This document shows positions 20,601 through 31,200 of a DNA stretch of 64,000 nt, in pieces. The stretch's first letter is position 1. Each line of letters opens with the position of its first letter. The stretch is taken from the NCBI GenBank assembly GCA_024704765.1, contig JAKMXF010000321.1, positions 310,001 through 374,000 of the forward strand, written 5' to 3'. The stretch is from Oopsacas minuta. Its lineage: Eukaryota; Porifera; Hexactinellida; Lyssacinosida; Leucopsacidae. The position numbers and the translations under genes were made by a program. The notes under the pieces are model-generated. The model was not told the origin of the DNA, made no database searches, and saw only the letters and a list, made by a program, of their open reading frames with translations.

Positions 20601-22959
20601 CAAGGCTAAAGCACATAGATCAAGTTTCATAAACGTCCTTATGGAATTACAAAAGTGTTGCAACCACGCGCATCTCACCGTATCCCCAGATGAAGACGAT
20701 AAAGAGGACAGACAGGAGAGATTACAGCATATACTACGGGGTAGTGGGAAGATGGTATTGCTAGATAAGTTACTAACAAGAATGAAGGAGAGAGGACATA
20801 GAGTATTAATATTCTCACAGATGGTTAGAATGTTAGATATTATATCGGATTATTTGCAGTTGAAAAGATGGCAACATCAACGCTTGGATGGTTCTATCAA
20901 GAGAGAAGATAGACAGATTGCTTTGGACCATTTTAACGCAGATAATTCAACTGATTTCTGTTTCCTACTCAGCACGAAGGCAGGAGGTCTTGGTATAAAT
21001 TTAGCAACAGCTGATACAGTTGTCATATACGATTCAGACTGGAATCCGCAAAATGACCTACAAGCTCAGGCACGTGCACATCGTATAGGACAAAAGAAGC
21101 AAGTAAACATTTACAGAATTGTTACTAAAAATAGTATCGAGGTTGATATTATTGAGAGAGCAAAACGTAAAATGGTTTTGGACCATTTGGTGATTCAGCG
21201 GATGGATACAACGGGTCGTACTGTCCTCTCTAACTCAGAGGGGGGACAAAGCACTCAAGTACCGTTTAGTAAGGACGAGTTGGACGCTGTGTTAAAGTTC
21301 GGAGCTGCGGAGATATTTCGGGAAGATGGCGAGCAAGACAAGCGATTACAAGAGATGGATATAGATGCTCTGATTAACCAGGCAGAAACAGCTACAATGG
21401 AGCCAAGGATTAATAGCAAAGCTGAAGAACTGCTCTCTCAATTCAAAATAGCTAACATCGCTTCTCTAGGTTTGGAGGGTGACGATACTCCGGCAGAGGT
21501 AAAGACCCCCAAGCGGTCTGTATCTAAGTCTTTCTCAGAATACCCTCTTGAGGAAAGACAGAATTTGAAAAGTTGGGAAGACATAATTCCTCAAAAATTC
21601 CTAGACGACTTGTCTGACGAAGAATTGTATAAAGAACAGCTGCTATTCTTAGATCACAGAACACGTAGTGCTCGTAAGAATATTAAGTATAATGAAGTAC
21701 AGTCTCCGTTAAAACAGGCTATGACTAAGACACAGGGGAAGAAAGCATCAAGCTCTAAATCTAGGAGAGACCGGCCCAAGTCGGATTATGTGCAATCAGA
21801 TGAGGAAGTATTTGAGATAGAAGTTGAAGCGTTTGATGATAGTGAGATACGGCGGTTCATAAAGAGTTATAACAAGTTCCCACGGCCTGAGTCCCGTATT
21901 GAAGATATAGCTCAGGACTCTGATCTTGTTGACCGGTCAAGAGTTGAGCTGACCTCATTAATAACTGCATTACAGGAGGGTTGTGATCAAACTGAAAGTA
22001 AGAATGGTTTATTTCAGTTAGGGGGAGTGTTGGTTAGTGCTAAGTCTGTTATAAAACGAATGGGGGAACTTGAGAACCTCGCGAAGGCCTTGCCAGAGGA
22101 TAATCCGTTCTCTTACAATGTTGGTAAGATTACACGCCCCCCTGATTGGGGATCAATACGGTGGTCAAGTGTCCAGGATTCTATGTTGTTAGTTGGTATT
22201 AGTCTCCATGGATTTGGTAATTGGCAAGCTCTAAAGGCTGATAAGCGGTTAAACTTGTCAGGAATTCTTCCGAAAAATCCGAGTCTCAGACCACAAACTA
22301 GCCATTTGAAAACCCGAGCCGAGACTTTGTTGAAAAAACTCGAAAGAGTTAAATTTGTGAGAGAAAAGAGTAAAGAGAAATCTTCCAGAAATAAAAGTAA
22401 GAAAGATAGGCCAGAAATGGGAGATTTTAAACGGAGATATCCAATTAAAATTCCTATTAAGGATCTGGAAAAAGTGCCGGAACCACACGCTGCAAAAGGT
22501 TCCGGTTCTGAAAGTGATCACTCAGAATCTGGTGCTTCTAATAAAATGGAAATGGAGACATTTGAAGAATGCAAAAAGATTTTAAAACCGGTCAAAAAAG
22601 CTCTTAACAAACTTGAACGTTCTTACAGCGACTCATCTAAAATGTCAAAATCTTCCGTCCCCTCTACATCAAGTTTGTTAGAAATTGGTGGAGAAATTGA
22701 CAAATACATAAAAACACACAAACACGACGATGATGTAGAATTCATGTTAGAGAATTTATGGAAATTTGTTTCTCTGTTTACCCCAGTTATGTCTGAAGTT
22801 CTTTTAACACATTACAAACGGATTTCACGCGCCAAGACACCAAAAAGGGACAAATCATCACGTTCACACATGGTTAAAAAGAGCTCAAAGAGTAGCTCTA
22901 AAAAAGGAAAATACAAAACAGAACTTTCAAAGACTGGTCAGAAACGAAGGAGAAAATAA
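17647..22959 (+). CDS. CHD1: Chromodomain helicase CHD1, single exon
   Basis: CHD1 is an ATP-dependent nucleosome-spacing enzyme that acts on transcribed chromatin and reads H3K4 methylation. The 1,770-aa frame has no intron. In order it shows a Pro/Tyr/Gln-rich start, a Ser/Glu/Lys-rich acidic region (about 190-520), two chromodomains (about 525-565 and 616-665), the Snf2 motor (P-loop DEMGLGKTIQT near 749; motif II at 855-858; RLDGSIKREDRQ; ARAHRIGQ arginine finger), the SANT-SLIDE DNA-binding region (about 1410-1580) and the C-terminal CHCT domain (FEECKKILKPVKKALNKLE). Motif II reads D-E-G-H where CHD1 normally has D-E-A-H. The loop before motif Ia reads VVRLSTL instead of VVPLSTL. Everything else is intact, so it is probably an active remodeller. 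Confidence 0.98.
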   Translation: MTSNRNFPSNDSPLPLHNQLYPSVNTPGHYIPYPPNPHPQVSYTPQQPMMPAYPINNVYQQQYNQSPGYSWSQGQMATPTLPSYEQVYSPNQQHCMYPIRNEYDHTNVPGNLMHWKAPRERIQQPVNFPNSGQIRDLTGVKSVDSNFPEFDLNSPNFEDFQNINEPVGDIEEKMECDTFPLLKELEMGDKQKTNLLELVDDKSMVQNTSQPIEPLTKKQDNDVTKSDTEQPEEEDLSKAFCPEKEFKEDSDEELIIRRKRPAQKENEQKRKDSDSEFKASSSELEKSSVPTSSPPSSGSEYGAEEEFAKSKKLPPKKRLPPVRSTWVADEYRRSAREKKPTNKKGIYKRGDNSSDDETYSSDPLTDLEERSSGSEYSYCSMSESDYSTVQDSSTESDLSFLPKRRKASGRKKKYESDSSDVRVRKKPKKDYSSSSSNESATLKRFRRLDSRKRPKKYKKNNSDWSELSDDLIAACFSPVRSTRRVAKGVTYKEASDSDKEGLLGDNDSPLSQAGEEQYIAESEQVDTIERILLKRTGIKETEYLIKWANMSYLHNTWETESNLIGYGVKGIKKVSVYEQKCEEERVWAGNATPEDLEEFQLQQEMQMEIIESHTLVERVISVRNKDSDSPVREHLCKWEGLPYTECTWEEQGVISDKFQNHIDDYYSRQNMLNIPHRSARVSKNRPNFKAIPSQPKWLGKPLDGDVNSQQTDPSEPPSSPLVLRDYQLEGLNWLVYSWCKHNSVILADEMGLGKTIQTIAFLHYLYKVYQLYGPFLIVVRLSTLAVWQREFAKWAPELNIVVYIGDAQSRGMIKQYEWENESGKIQFNVLITTYEILLRDKEALGELNWAVLAVDEGHRLKNDDSMVYQALMEFSTQFRMCITGTPLQNSLRELWCLLHFTQSERFPKWEEFEKHHRLYDEGDASGLDQLHAELQPYLLRRVKRDVEKSLPSKVERILTVEMSALQREYYRHILTRNFKALMKTGKAKAHRSSFINVLMELQKCCNHAHLTVSPDEDDKEDRQERLQHILRGSGKMVLLDKLLTRMKERGHRVLIFSQMVRMLDIISDYLQLKRWQHQRLDGSIKREDRQIALDHFNADNSTDFCFLLSTKAGGLGINLATADTVVIYDSDWNPQNDLQAQARAHRIGQKKQVNIYRIVTKNSIEVDIIERAKRKMVLDHLVIQRMDTTGRTVLSNSEGGQSTQVPFSKDELDAVLKFGAAEIFREDGEQDKRLQEMDIDALINQAETATMEPRINSKAEELLSQFKIANIASLGLEGDDTPAEVKTPKRSVSKSFSEYPLEERQNLKSWEDIIPQKFLDDLSDEELYKEQLLFLDHRTRSARKNIKYNEVQSPLKQAMTKTQGKKASSSKSRRDRPKSDYVQSDEEVFEIEVEAFDDSEIRRFIKSYNKFPRPESRIEDIAQDSDLVDRSRVELTSLITALQEGCDQTESKNGLFQLGGVLVSAKSVIKRMGELENLAKALPEDNPFSYNVGKITRPPDWGSIRWSSVQDSMLLVGISLHGFGNWQALKADKRLNLSGILPKNPSLRPQTSHLKTRAETLLKKLERVKFVREKSKEKSSRNKSKKDRPEMGDFKRRYPIKIPIKDLEKVPEPHAAKGSGSESDHSESGASNKMEMETFEECKKILKPVKKALNKLERSYSDSSKMSKSSVPSTSSLLEIGGEIDKYIKTHKHDDDVEFMLENLWKFVSLFTPVMSEVLLTHYKRISRAKTPKRDKSSRSHMVKKSSKSSSKKGKYKTELSKTGQKRRRK

Positions 22960-23728
22960 ATCAATAATAGTTCAGATATTTTATGGATTGACTTTAGTGA
23001 ACATAGCAAGCAGTTAACAAATTTAATATTTCTATGTTGTTTGATGGTGACTACTATTATGTGTCTTATACGCTACTATTTAGTGATGTACGAAGTACGT
23101 CCGTATGCGGTGTCCTGAGAAAACTAGTCCAATTTACATGAAAATGGGTAGATGGATACATTTTGGGGTGTGAGTTGCACCTAGGGTATGTAATTCTTCT
23201 AGTGTGAATATTTTAACACTTTTTTGGCATTGAAGGCTTTTAGCATTATTGAATACTCCCATTCTATTGGTTCTATTGCCTCCATGTAATTACACTGGCA
23301 CTGCATTTGCCGACGATTGAATTTTTTGTGAGATCCTTCGAGATAACAATCTATATTGTTATTCTTTCTTTCTCACTACATAATACATACCATTGTATAT
23401 AGTGAGTACTGATAAAGCTCAGTACTTGTTACAACATGTTATATTGCAGTATATTTATACGTAAATAACATTACCTCATATTAGATGGCTAATATTACTA
23501 GGATAGTATACCATTGTATTTAGCTGTGTTGTGTTAACGAAAATCCACACTGATATCAGATTTACTTCCATGTTTGTTAGTTGTTCGTAAATACAGTAAT
23601 TTATAAGACAAACTACACAGTAACCATGGTAACCGCCATATGTACAAAGTACAGTAACAGTCTCATGGCCCGGCATTATACAGTTGAACTATAATTATAT
23701 ATTACAATTTTAACAATGAACAGTCTTT
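22960..23728. other. Intergenic region between CHD1 and STX17
   Basis: No coding signal is convincing here. A 66-codon minus-strand frame at 23476-23676 has no features of a real protein. A short upstream ORF (ATG at 23716) precedes and overlaps the STX17 start codon. Confidence 0.4.
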
Positions 23729-24807
23729 ATGTCACGTAGCTTGTTAGAGCTAGATAAATATGTACAAACAGTGTTACCAAATGATCTCTCACGTCTAGAG
23801 GATCACACAGATAAACTGTCACGTTACTTAAGTCAGGGACAGAGGATCTTATTCCAGGAGGAGGAGAGAGATGCTAAATCTACTCTAAGACATTTGAAAT
23901 CTAATCTTAAAATTCTGGGTAATATTACAGCTGGTTTGTCACAGAGAGACCTGAGAGAAGCTAATAAGACAATCGATCCTATGAGGATACGAATTGAGAA
24001 AGTTGTGCATAAATTCCAGGTACAAACTAGAAATAATTACACTTATACCAAGTTTGTAAAATCCTGAATATTCCTGCGAAATATGAGTACAGTCAATTCC
24101 AGTTATATCGAAGCTCAAGGGTAGGCGATAACCGAAGGAAATTATGTTACTTTGATGGTTTGGGACCATATTTATACAATTTCAGGCTTGGTTATAAGCG
24201 GATATCTCGATATATCCGTGTTCGATATAATGGGAAATGACTGTAGCTTTTAGACGTTTAATATTTGTAGGAAGTTTGTCCAGGTCCTACCCTCCTAAAT
24301 GTAGAATCCTTATCCCACTCCACTTCAGAACAAGACCTCATGATGGCACAAGAAGAGATAGGAGACTCCAGATGGCAGAACGTGACAATGTCACCTCTAG
24401 AGGTTCAGGAAGTTATAACTCCAGAACAAAACGTAGCTCTCCAATCAGCTGAGACTCTACAGAAAGATTTAGAAGAAATACAGATGTTATTCATTGAGCT
24501 AGCAGAGCTCGCAGCCAATCAAAACGCACCTATTATACGTCTAGAACAGCATACAGAACAGACCGCACAGCATATAGGCACAGCAAGGAATTCTTTGTAT
24601 TATGCTTCTAAGCTAAAGGCAGCTGCTTTTCCAGTCGCCGGGGCGATAATCGGAGGGATGATAGGAGGACCGATCGGCGCTGTGGCCGGACTGAAGGGGG
24701 CTGCTATAGTTGGTATGGGAGGTGTGTCCATAGGAGCAGCTGCTGGGTGGGGAATTAAGAAATTCCATGTTTGGACTTCTGATCGATTGCATGAGAAAGA
24801 TGATTAA
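23729..24807 (+). CDS. STX17: Syntaxin 17, autophagosomal Qa-SNARE
   Basis: STX17 sits on closed autophagosomes and drives fusion with lysosomes together with SNAP29 and VAMP8-type SNAREs. Exons 23729-24019 and 24271-24807 join in phase 0 to give 275 aa. An N-terminal helical domain (about 1-97) is followed by a variable linker and a Qa-SNARE helix (about 155-212) with a Gln near 181 that fits the zero layer. The C-terminus has the hallmark double-hairpin membrane segment rich in Gly (PVAGAIIGGMIGGPIGAVAG, then a second Gly/Ala segment to about 258) and a basic tail. This glycine-zipper hairpin is what identifies STX17 among syntaxins. The only intron is largely filled by a family A MITE. Confidence 0.95.
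24090..24243 (+). mobile_element. Full-length family A MITE in the STX17 intron
   Basis: This copy is 154 bp, flanked by TA, with ends CAGTCAATTCCAGTTATATC and inverted CAGTCATTTCCCATTATATC. It makes up about 60 percent of the 251-bp intron. It serves as the reference copy for this family here. Confidence 0.88.
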
Positions 24808-25258
24808 ATATACATATATGTAATTGAATAATTAAATGTTACAATTCCCGATTTATTCTATAAATACTGGTTGTAATATTGTTACTCAATAAACGTTTCT
24901 CAAACTCTCATAGGCTAGAGCCATACGTATAATATTATGTATCCTGACGACACATAAGTCCACTTGTGGATCAAGTTTGGTAAAATGGCCATATAATATA
25001 ATAGGACTTGACCAAAAATGACGTAAAATATCTCTGTGGCTAAAGGGTTGCCAAGTTTGGTCATACAACGACAGGTTGAGAAACCTTGCTGTAGCGGAAT
25101 GTCCACTCAATTCTTCGTGTGCTAAAACTAGGTAATTTATTGAACCAGTAAACTTATCGCTACATACAAATCCACAGCAACCTCATGACGTCACTAAACA
25201 GTTTGCTGGTTAGGAACCACCTTTAATAATACATTAGTTATTTAGCAGCAGACTTAGA
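24808..25258. other. Intergenic region between STX17 and RAB18
   Basis: This 451-bp stretch holds the STX17 3' end and the RAB18 promoter. Around 24900-25090 is a block of unknown origin with two overlapping short minus-strand frames; neither looks real. Confidence 0.4.
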
Positions 25259-28200
25259 ATGATAGGTAGCGATGAGATTTCTTTGAAGATTCTTATGATC
25301 GGAGATAGTGGAGTTGGGAAATCTAGGTTCGTTATCTGCCACTGAATGTATTTACATATGTTTGTATGTTTGTTTATTGTTTGTAGTTTATTGTTGAGAT
25401 TTACAGATAACCATTATGACACAGATCAACCATCTACAATAGGTAATACTATACCGTCACCTCCCGTTATATCGAAGCTCAAAGGACCGCGTTAATTCCT
25501 TCGATATTACCGACTGAATTAATGTTACTTTGACGGTTTGGGACTATATTTGTGCAATTTCAGACTTGGATATAAGCGGGAGTTTGCTTTACTGTATATT
25601 CTATTTACAGCTCATTTAGTTGGAAAAAGCATTCCCAAATATCCAAATATCCACTTTTAGCACTACAAACTTTTCATAAATATATCTTCTAATTAATAAT
25701 AATATCCAAGATTCTAACTTTTCCTTGCTTGTGTAACTTTTTTCCAAATTCTAAAGCAAGTTAATTAGTTATGAATCATAGTAGCTGCCATAAAATATTA
25801 TATTAATCATATGTAATTCTCTAAGTAATACAAATATGATAAATTCTCCCTGATTATTTTATTATTTATTTCAATATAGGAGTTGATTACAAAGTTAGAT
25901 TGTGTGTCACTGACGGTCAGAAGGTTAAACTGAATATCTGGGTTAGTAGAATATTGTATTGCTGATTTCTGTAATCGTAATCTAAGCTATATGAAAGATG
26001 TTTTAGAGTAAAAGTACCTTTTACTTAAGAATACATAATCTCGTTTTCTTATTTGTTATTTCGACTAATACATGACTCTACCAATATTCGTACGTATAAA
26101 TATGAAGTATAAGAATTATAGACAATGATCTTATAATGGAGTTTATTGATGTATTATTTGATGGAGTTCTTGTGCTTATGAATCTAAGCTCATCTACACT
26201 ACTTTTCTTCTCGCTTTTTTGGCTATTGTTTCTCATATCTGAGTTGAAGCGTGTTTACCCTCTCTGGCAGTATCAAAGACGGCTATCCACACATGAGGGG
26301 AATCTTAAGGCAGTCGATTATAGGAATAATTTAGTAAAGAATTCGCTTGGGTTAATTTTCGTTGTTATTGAACTGATTACGTTCTCAATAGAGACATTAG
26401 AAGGAATTGCCCGTCGATTAATCATTGAAATCACAAACAAGGATATTTCTAATCCGTGTGTTCTGGTTGAGCAGAGTTATTTATGGTGGAATGTACAATA
26501 CTCAGTTATTAGAATCCTAGAAACGATAAGGCAGTCAGGAATGCTCTTATTACCAGCTGTATTAACTGTAATGGTTATGCATTTGCAGTCTATATACTCT
26601 GGATTTGATCGTAGAGTTAGTATTAAGAAATTTATAATACTAACTGTTGCCAGCTTGTTTGCATTACTAATTACTAAGAGTATGTTATCAACACTGCTTA
26701 TAGCTGAAACAATATATATGATAGCTCTTCCTATACTCTTCTATTTGTTAGTTAAAAATACTCATAGTTTGTATTCTAGCATGCAAAGACGTGTAGTTGA
26801 TATATCGCATGAAGGAAATAGTCATCGTATGTTGTATTTGAGAGAAAAACGATTAGTTAGAACTTTTAGATGGAAAATTATACCGATGTATACATCAGCT
26901 GGTATTGGTATATTCGGGCAAGTTTTATACGTGATGATATATGCAGGTGTTGGTTCTGTATTCATGAACAGCTGTTGGTTCGGTACACAATACAATATAC
27001 ACGTTAATGTGTCATATAATAATACTTTTACAGAAGCAACGGAATATTTTGTGTTCTTGTCACGGTTCTTGTATTTCTTGACTGGAAATTTGTTTCTATG
27101 GACTGTTATAATTGTGAATGTATGCATTCTTGTGGGTGTTCTCATTGAGAAGATGAGAGGTTGTTATCCAAGGCATTCTGTGAGTTTACAGGCTTGTCTT
27201 ATTGAAAATATCTAATGATTATTTGTATATTCAATTGATATTAATATCTCGAGTATAGTGTATACTTGTTCTATATAATGAGGGTTGTTTGGAATATTTT
27301 CAGTTTTTGCTTATTTGTTAAAAACCGATTCTATCAATACCAATACCAATATATACGTAATAGTCTCTTCTTCAAATAATCGATGAACTGATTAGAGACC
27401 GTTGAAACGTTACGTAACTACAAGGGGAGGGGTGGTATACGAAGTGACAGCCTCATTCTTTTTGTATTAGAAATGGTGAAAAAGCGTGACACAGGGATGG
27501 GGAGTAAAAATATATGTAATTTTGCGTACATAATGTTTAAACGGCCCTTACCGCTATATATTTCGAAAATACATTATGGCCTTACTCTAATAGTGAAATG
27601 CTTGCTGATAAAATCAGCTGCTAGAATACGTAATCTAAATTCACGCATTAGATGTATCCCTACTTTATAAGTGTAAGGTAATTGCTCAATCATGAAACGA
27701 GGTAGAAACATACAAAATATGCCAAGCACAGACATTAATTATTTCATCATACACAGTAATGTATCTTGCTCTTATTTAAATATCCCTACGGGGCTCTCTA
27801 TTATACAAGATCTAATGTTACACAACACATATATACGTCCTATATATATTGTAATATTATTGAGTAAAGGAAATGCCTGTAATAGACGATTCATTCGTTA
27901 TTCTAGGAAGAAAAATTTTCTCGTTTGTTTTCGAATTTAGTATACTTATATTGTTACTACTGTCTGTACAGTGGGTGTGTTACTTATATAGAGATTCAAA
28001 ATACGCATACCATACATGGAAGTACAAAATATCATGCTATACATTTGAGGAATGGATTGAGGGAAGGAATTTCAAACACCGCTATTATAAAAACATTTAT
28101 TTGATAATTTTCCTGTGTTCAGATATGATAATGTGTGTATCTCTTCTCCCACAAGCTGTTCTCCGTCTATTCGATATCACTCCGTTCCATTCTATCGGTA

Positions 28201-31200
28201 ATTGTACTTTTAAGAACTATTCTTGGTTACAGGAGTATTATAACGGGGGTCGTACTCTGTGGGTCCTGGAGAGTATCCGTCTGTCCAGTCTGGTATTGGA
28301 AACTGGTTTCTTCCAGCTAATCCTGTTGTATTTGATCGAAGTTTACACAACTGTTAATCAAAAGCCGATAAAATACCATCCAATATTCAAAAGATTGTCT
28401 CTCAACATTGTACTATCATTGCTGATATTTGTACTAAATTTAGACGATCATACATTCATGTTTGGCCAGATATTGTACGCGGTGGTTTTGCCAATTTATG
28501 CTGTAGTAACTATCAAATATGCTCGTAGACTTAGCATGGTATTAGGCTGGAGACATCAAGATGCTGAGTATATCTACTCGCAGAATAACGCGATATTGCT
28601 GAACGAAGAGAGAGTTATACTTAGATACAGGCGGACAATAGTACCGTTATATTTAACCTTATTAATAGTGTCTCTAGGTCAGGTCGTGTATATTATCGTG
28701 TATGTCCTAATAGATACGATATTACAAAATCCCTGCTGGTTTACTGAAATATACAGATTCAGTTATACGAATGCGAACACGCTTCTACCGAATGATTTAC
28801 AGTTTTATTGGACGTCAGCTGGCTTAGGAGCAAATGTAGTCTGGTTATCCACTGGTATGATATTTTTCTGGACAATTATTGTGGTGAATATTTACCATTT
28901 TGTGAGTGAGTTTTATCAAGAGTATAAAAGGAGGAAATTATTTAAAGACAGGGAATTAGTGAGGAGACTTATACCAAGCCAATAACAGATAAATAATAAT
29001 AATAGCATTGTGTTTTGTATTATTAAATAGTTTATGGATAAAATCGGATATTATTTTCGGACAGTGTTGGCTACCCAGCGCCTTTTATGTATGTATAGAC
29101 ATGACACACTCTAAATTTCATGAGGTATACCCTCTAGATTCCTGGAGGATGCATTTACAATATTAAATTTCCCTGAAGTTAGTTCTATAATGGATAAATA
29201 CGAGTATATCAGATACGAATACCCCCCCCTATTCTTTAGAGGAACACTGTCTTCTGATGTCATATCCCTCTTTGGGACAGGTATATAGATTCTGTGGGTT
29301 AAGATAATACGCCCGTTCTTGTAAAGTACGAGACATGCTCCATACTCATTAGAATTCTCCCCCCAGACTCTCTGCGAATTCCAAACACCCTTGTATTTAC
29401 TACGACTATTATAGATTTTTGGTCGTTTGTATTCCGACCTGTACACACATATGCGTGTATGTAATAAGTAATAATTAGCTATTTATTAGTTGCTGTATAA
29501 CTTTTGCTTATTAATATTATATTTACCTCTTCTTATGGTATTATGTCATTGGTTATATTAATTGTAGAAACACATTAACACAGACTAATGCTATCTTTAA
29601 TTAACCCTCGTGCCAGATACATTATGCTCATTTAAAATAATCTTATTATCCCTCCCCGTCCCTATTTTATTTCACTGTTTTAAACTCTGTAACTTCTACA
29701 AACAGGGCCTGTGGGAACGGATTGAAAAATAAAGAGCGAATTCCTAGTCCCATACAAATGAACCTTAATAATCGGAGAATTCGCAGAAACTGGAAATAAA
29801 TAATATTTTTCGGCGTCCCTGACACCTGTAATTGTGGAGGTTTTATTCCTATTTTTGTATTACAGATTGTTATAACGAGCTTTATTTAATAATACTAACA
29901 AATACTGCACAAATATATAACAAATGAATACTAATTAATTCCTTTTCCATTATTCAAGAGAGGTGCAATTATGTCATCACTCTCCTGCATAACACATCCA
30001 TCAGGATCTCTCTTCTTCGCTGCCTTTTCTTTCCTCCATTCTCTGAAGCTATAGACACACTGTACAATCAGTAAATACATCATGACTAGAAACCCGAGAA
30101 TCTGCCTAGATATATTCAGGAACTGTATCCAGTAACTACTATAATGCTCGAACTGGATATTAACCTGTTCTGCGATCTCGTAATTCCACGGGTAGGTCAC
30201 ATCCACCCAGCAATAGTTTACCACTGCTGTCTCTGCTATGATTGAAATTGCGAATATTATCTCGATTAGAATCATAATATGTACGAGACAAACCATCGGT
30301 ATGATGAATAGTTCATAGTGTAGTTTGTAACTAAGGCTAGCGTAATATTCACGAGATTTAAGATGGGCTAGATCTGCAATCTGTTTCCTCATTAAACAAT
30401 AAAACTGTATTAGACAAATGTCTATGATAAGTAAGTGAATAAGGATCAGGAATACGTATAGGGAGTGTCCAAAGAATATAGTTTCCAGCCAACAGTTGAG
30501 TAGAAAAACAGCAATAAATTCTAGGATCGCGATTATTGCAGTTACCTTCACCTGCCAGGTTAAAACACGCTTGTTGTTAGCATATTGTGCGGTTATCAAT
30601 TGTAAAAGGATTAATTCGAAGCTCGCCATGGCAAGTACTGCGAAAGGTTGCCATTGACTATGCAGAGCCCATCCGTACTCTATAGGTTCATTTATTTTGT
30701 TCCATAACCAGCTGTCATAGTGGATGCTACAATTTCCTACAGTCCTATCTGCTCTATCTGTATTATCAAATACATACACTACTCCACCGTTATGTATTGC
30801 CATGATAGGTATTAGCAGTAATAGAGTGCTAATGAATACCACACATAGGATATGTTTCGCGAATTCTTGCCTCAGTGCGTAGCCTGTATCCTCCTCACGG
30901 TATCCCCCTGTATGTGCCCTCCATGCTTTGTAGGATTTAGTTATCATACGTAAGAACTTCATCAACCAGCTGATCATTACGATAAATATTATAATTGCAC
31001 TTATCCATATAAGTCCAATGCTTATTATCGCTACAATATGTTGCCATGAGTGTACCATTTTGATTTGAATTACCAGTCAGAATACAGCCACTATTTATAT
31101 GTGCCTACTCATTAATAGAGAGGGAATAAGCCCAGTAGAATTTTACAAAATAATATATCAAGAAAAAGATTCATAAGCGAAATATACCTTTCAATAATTC

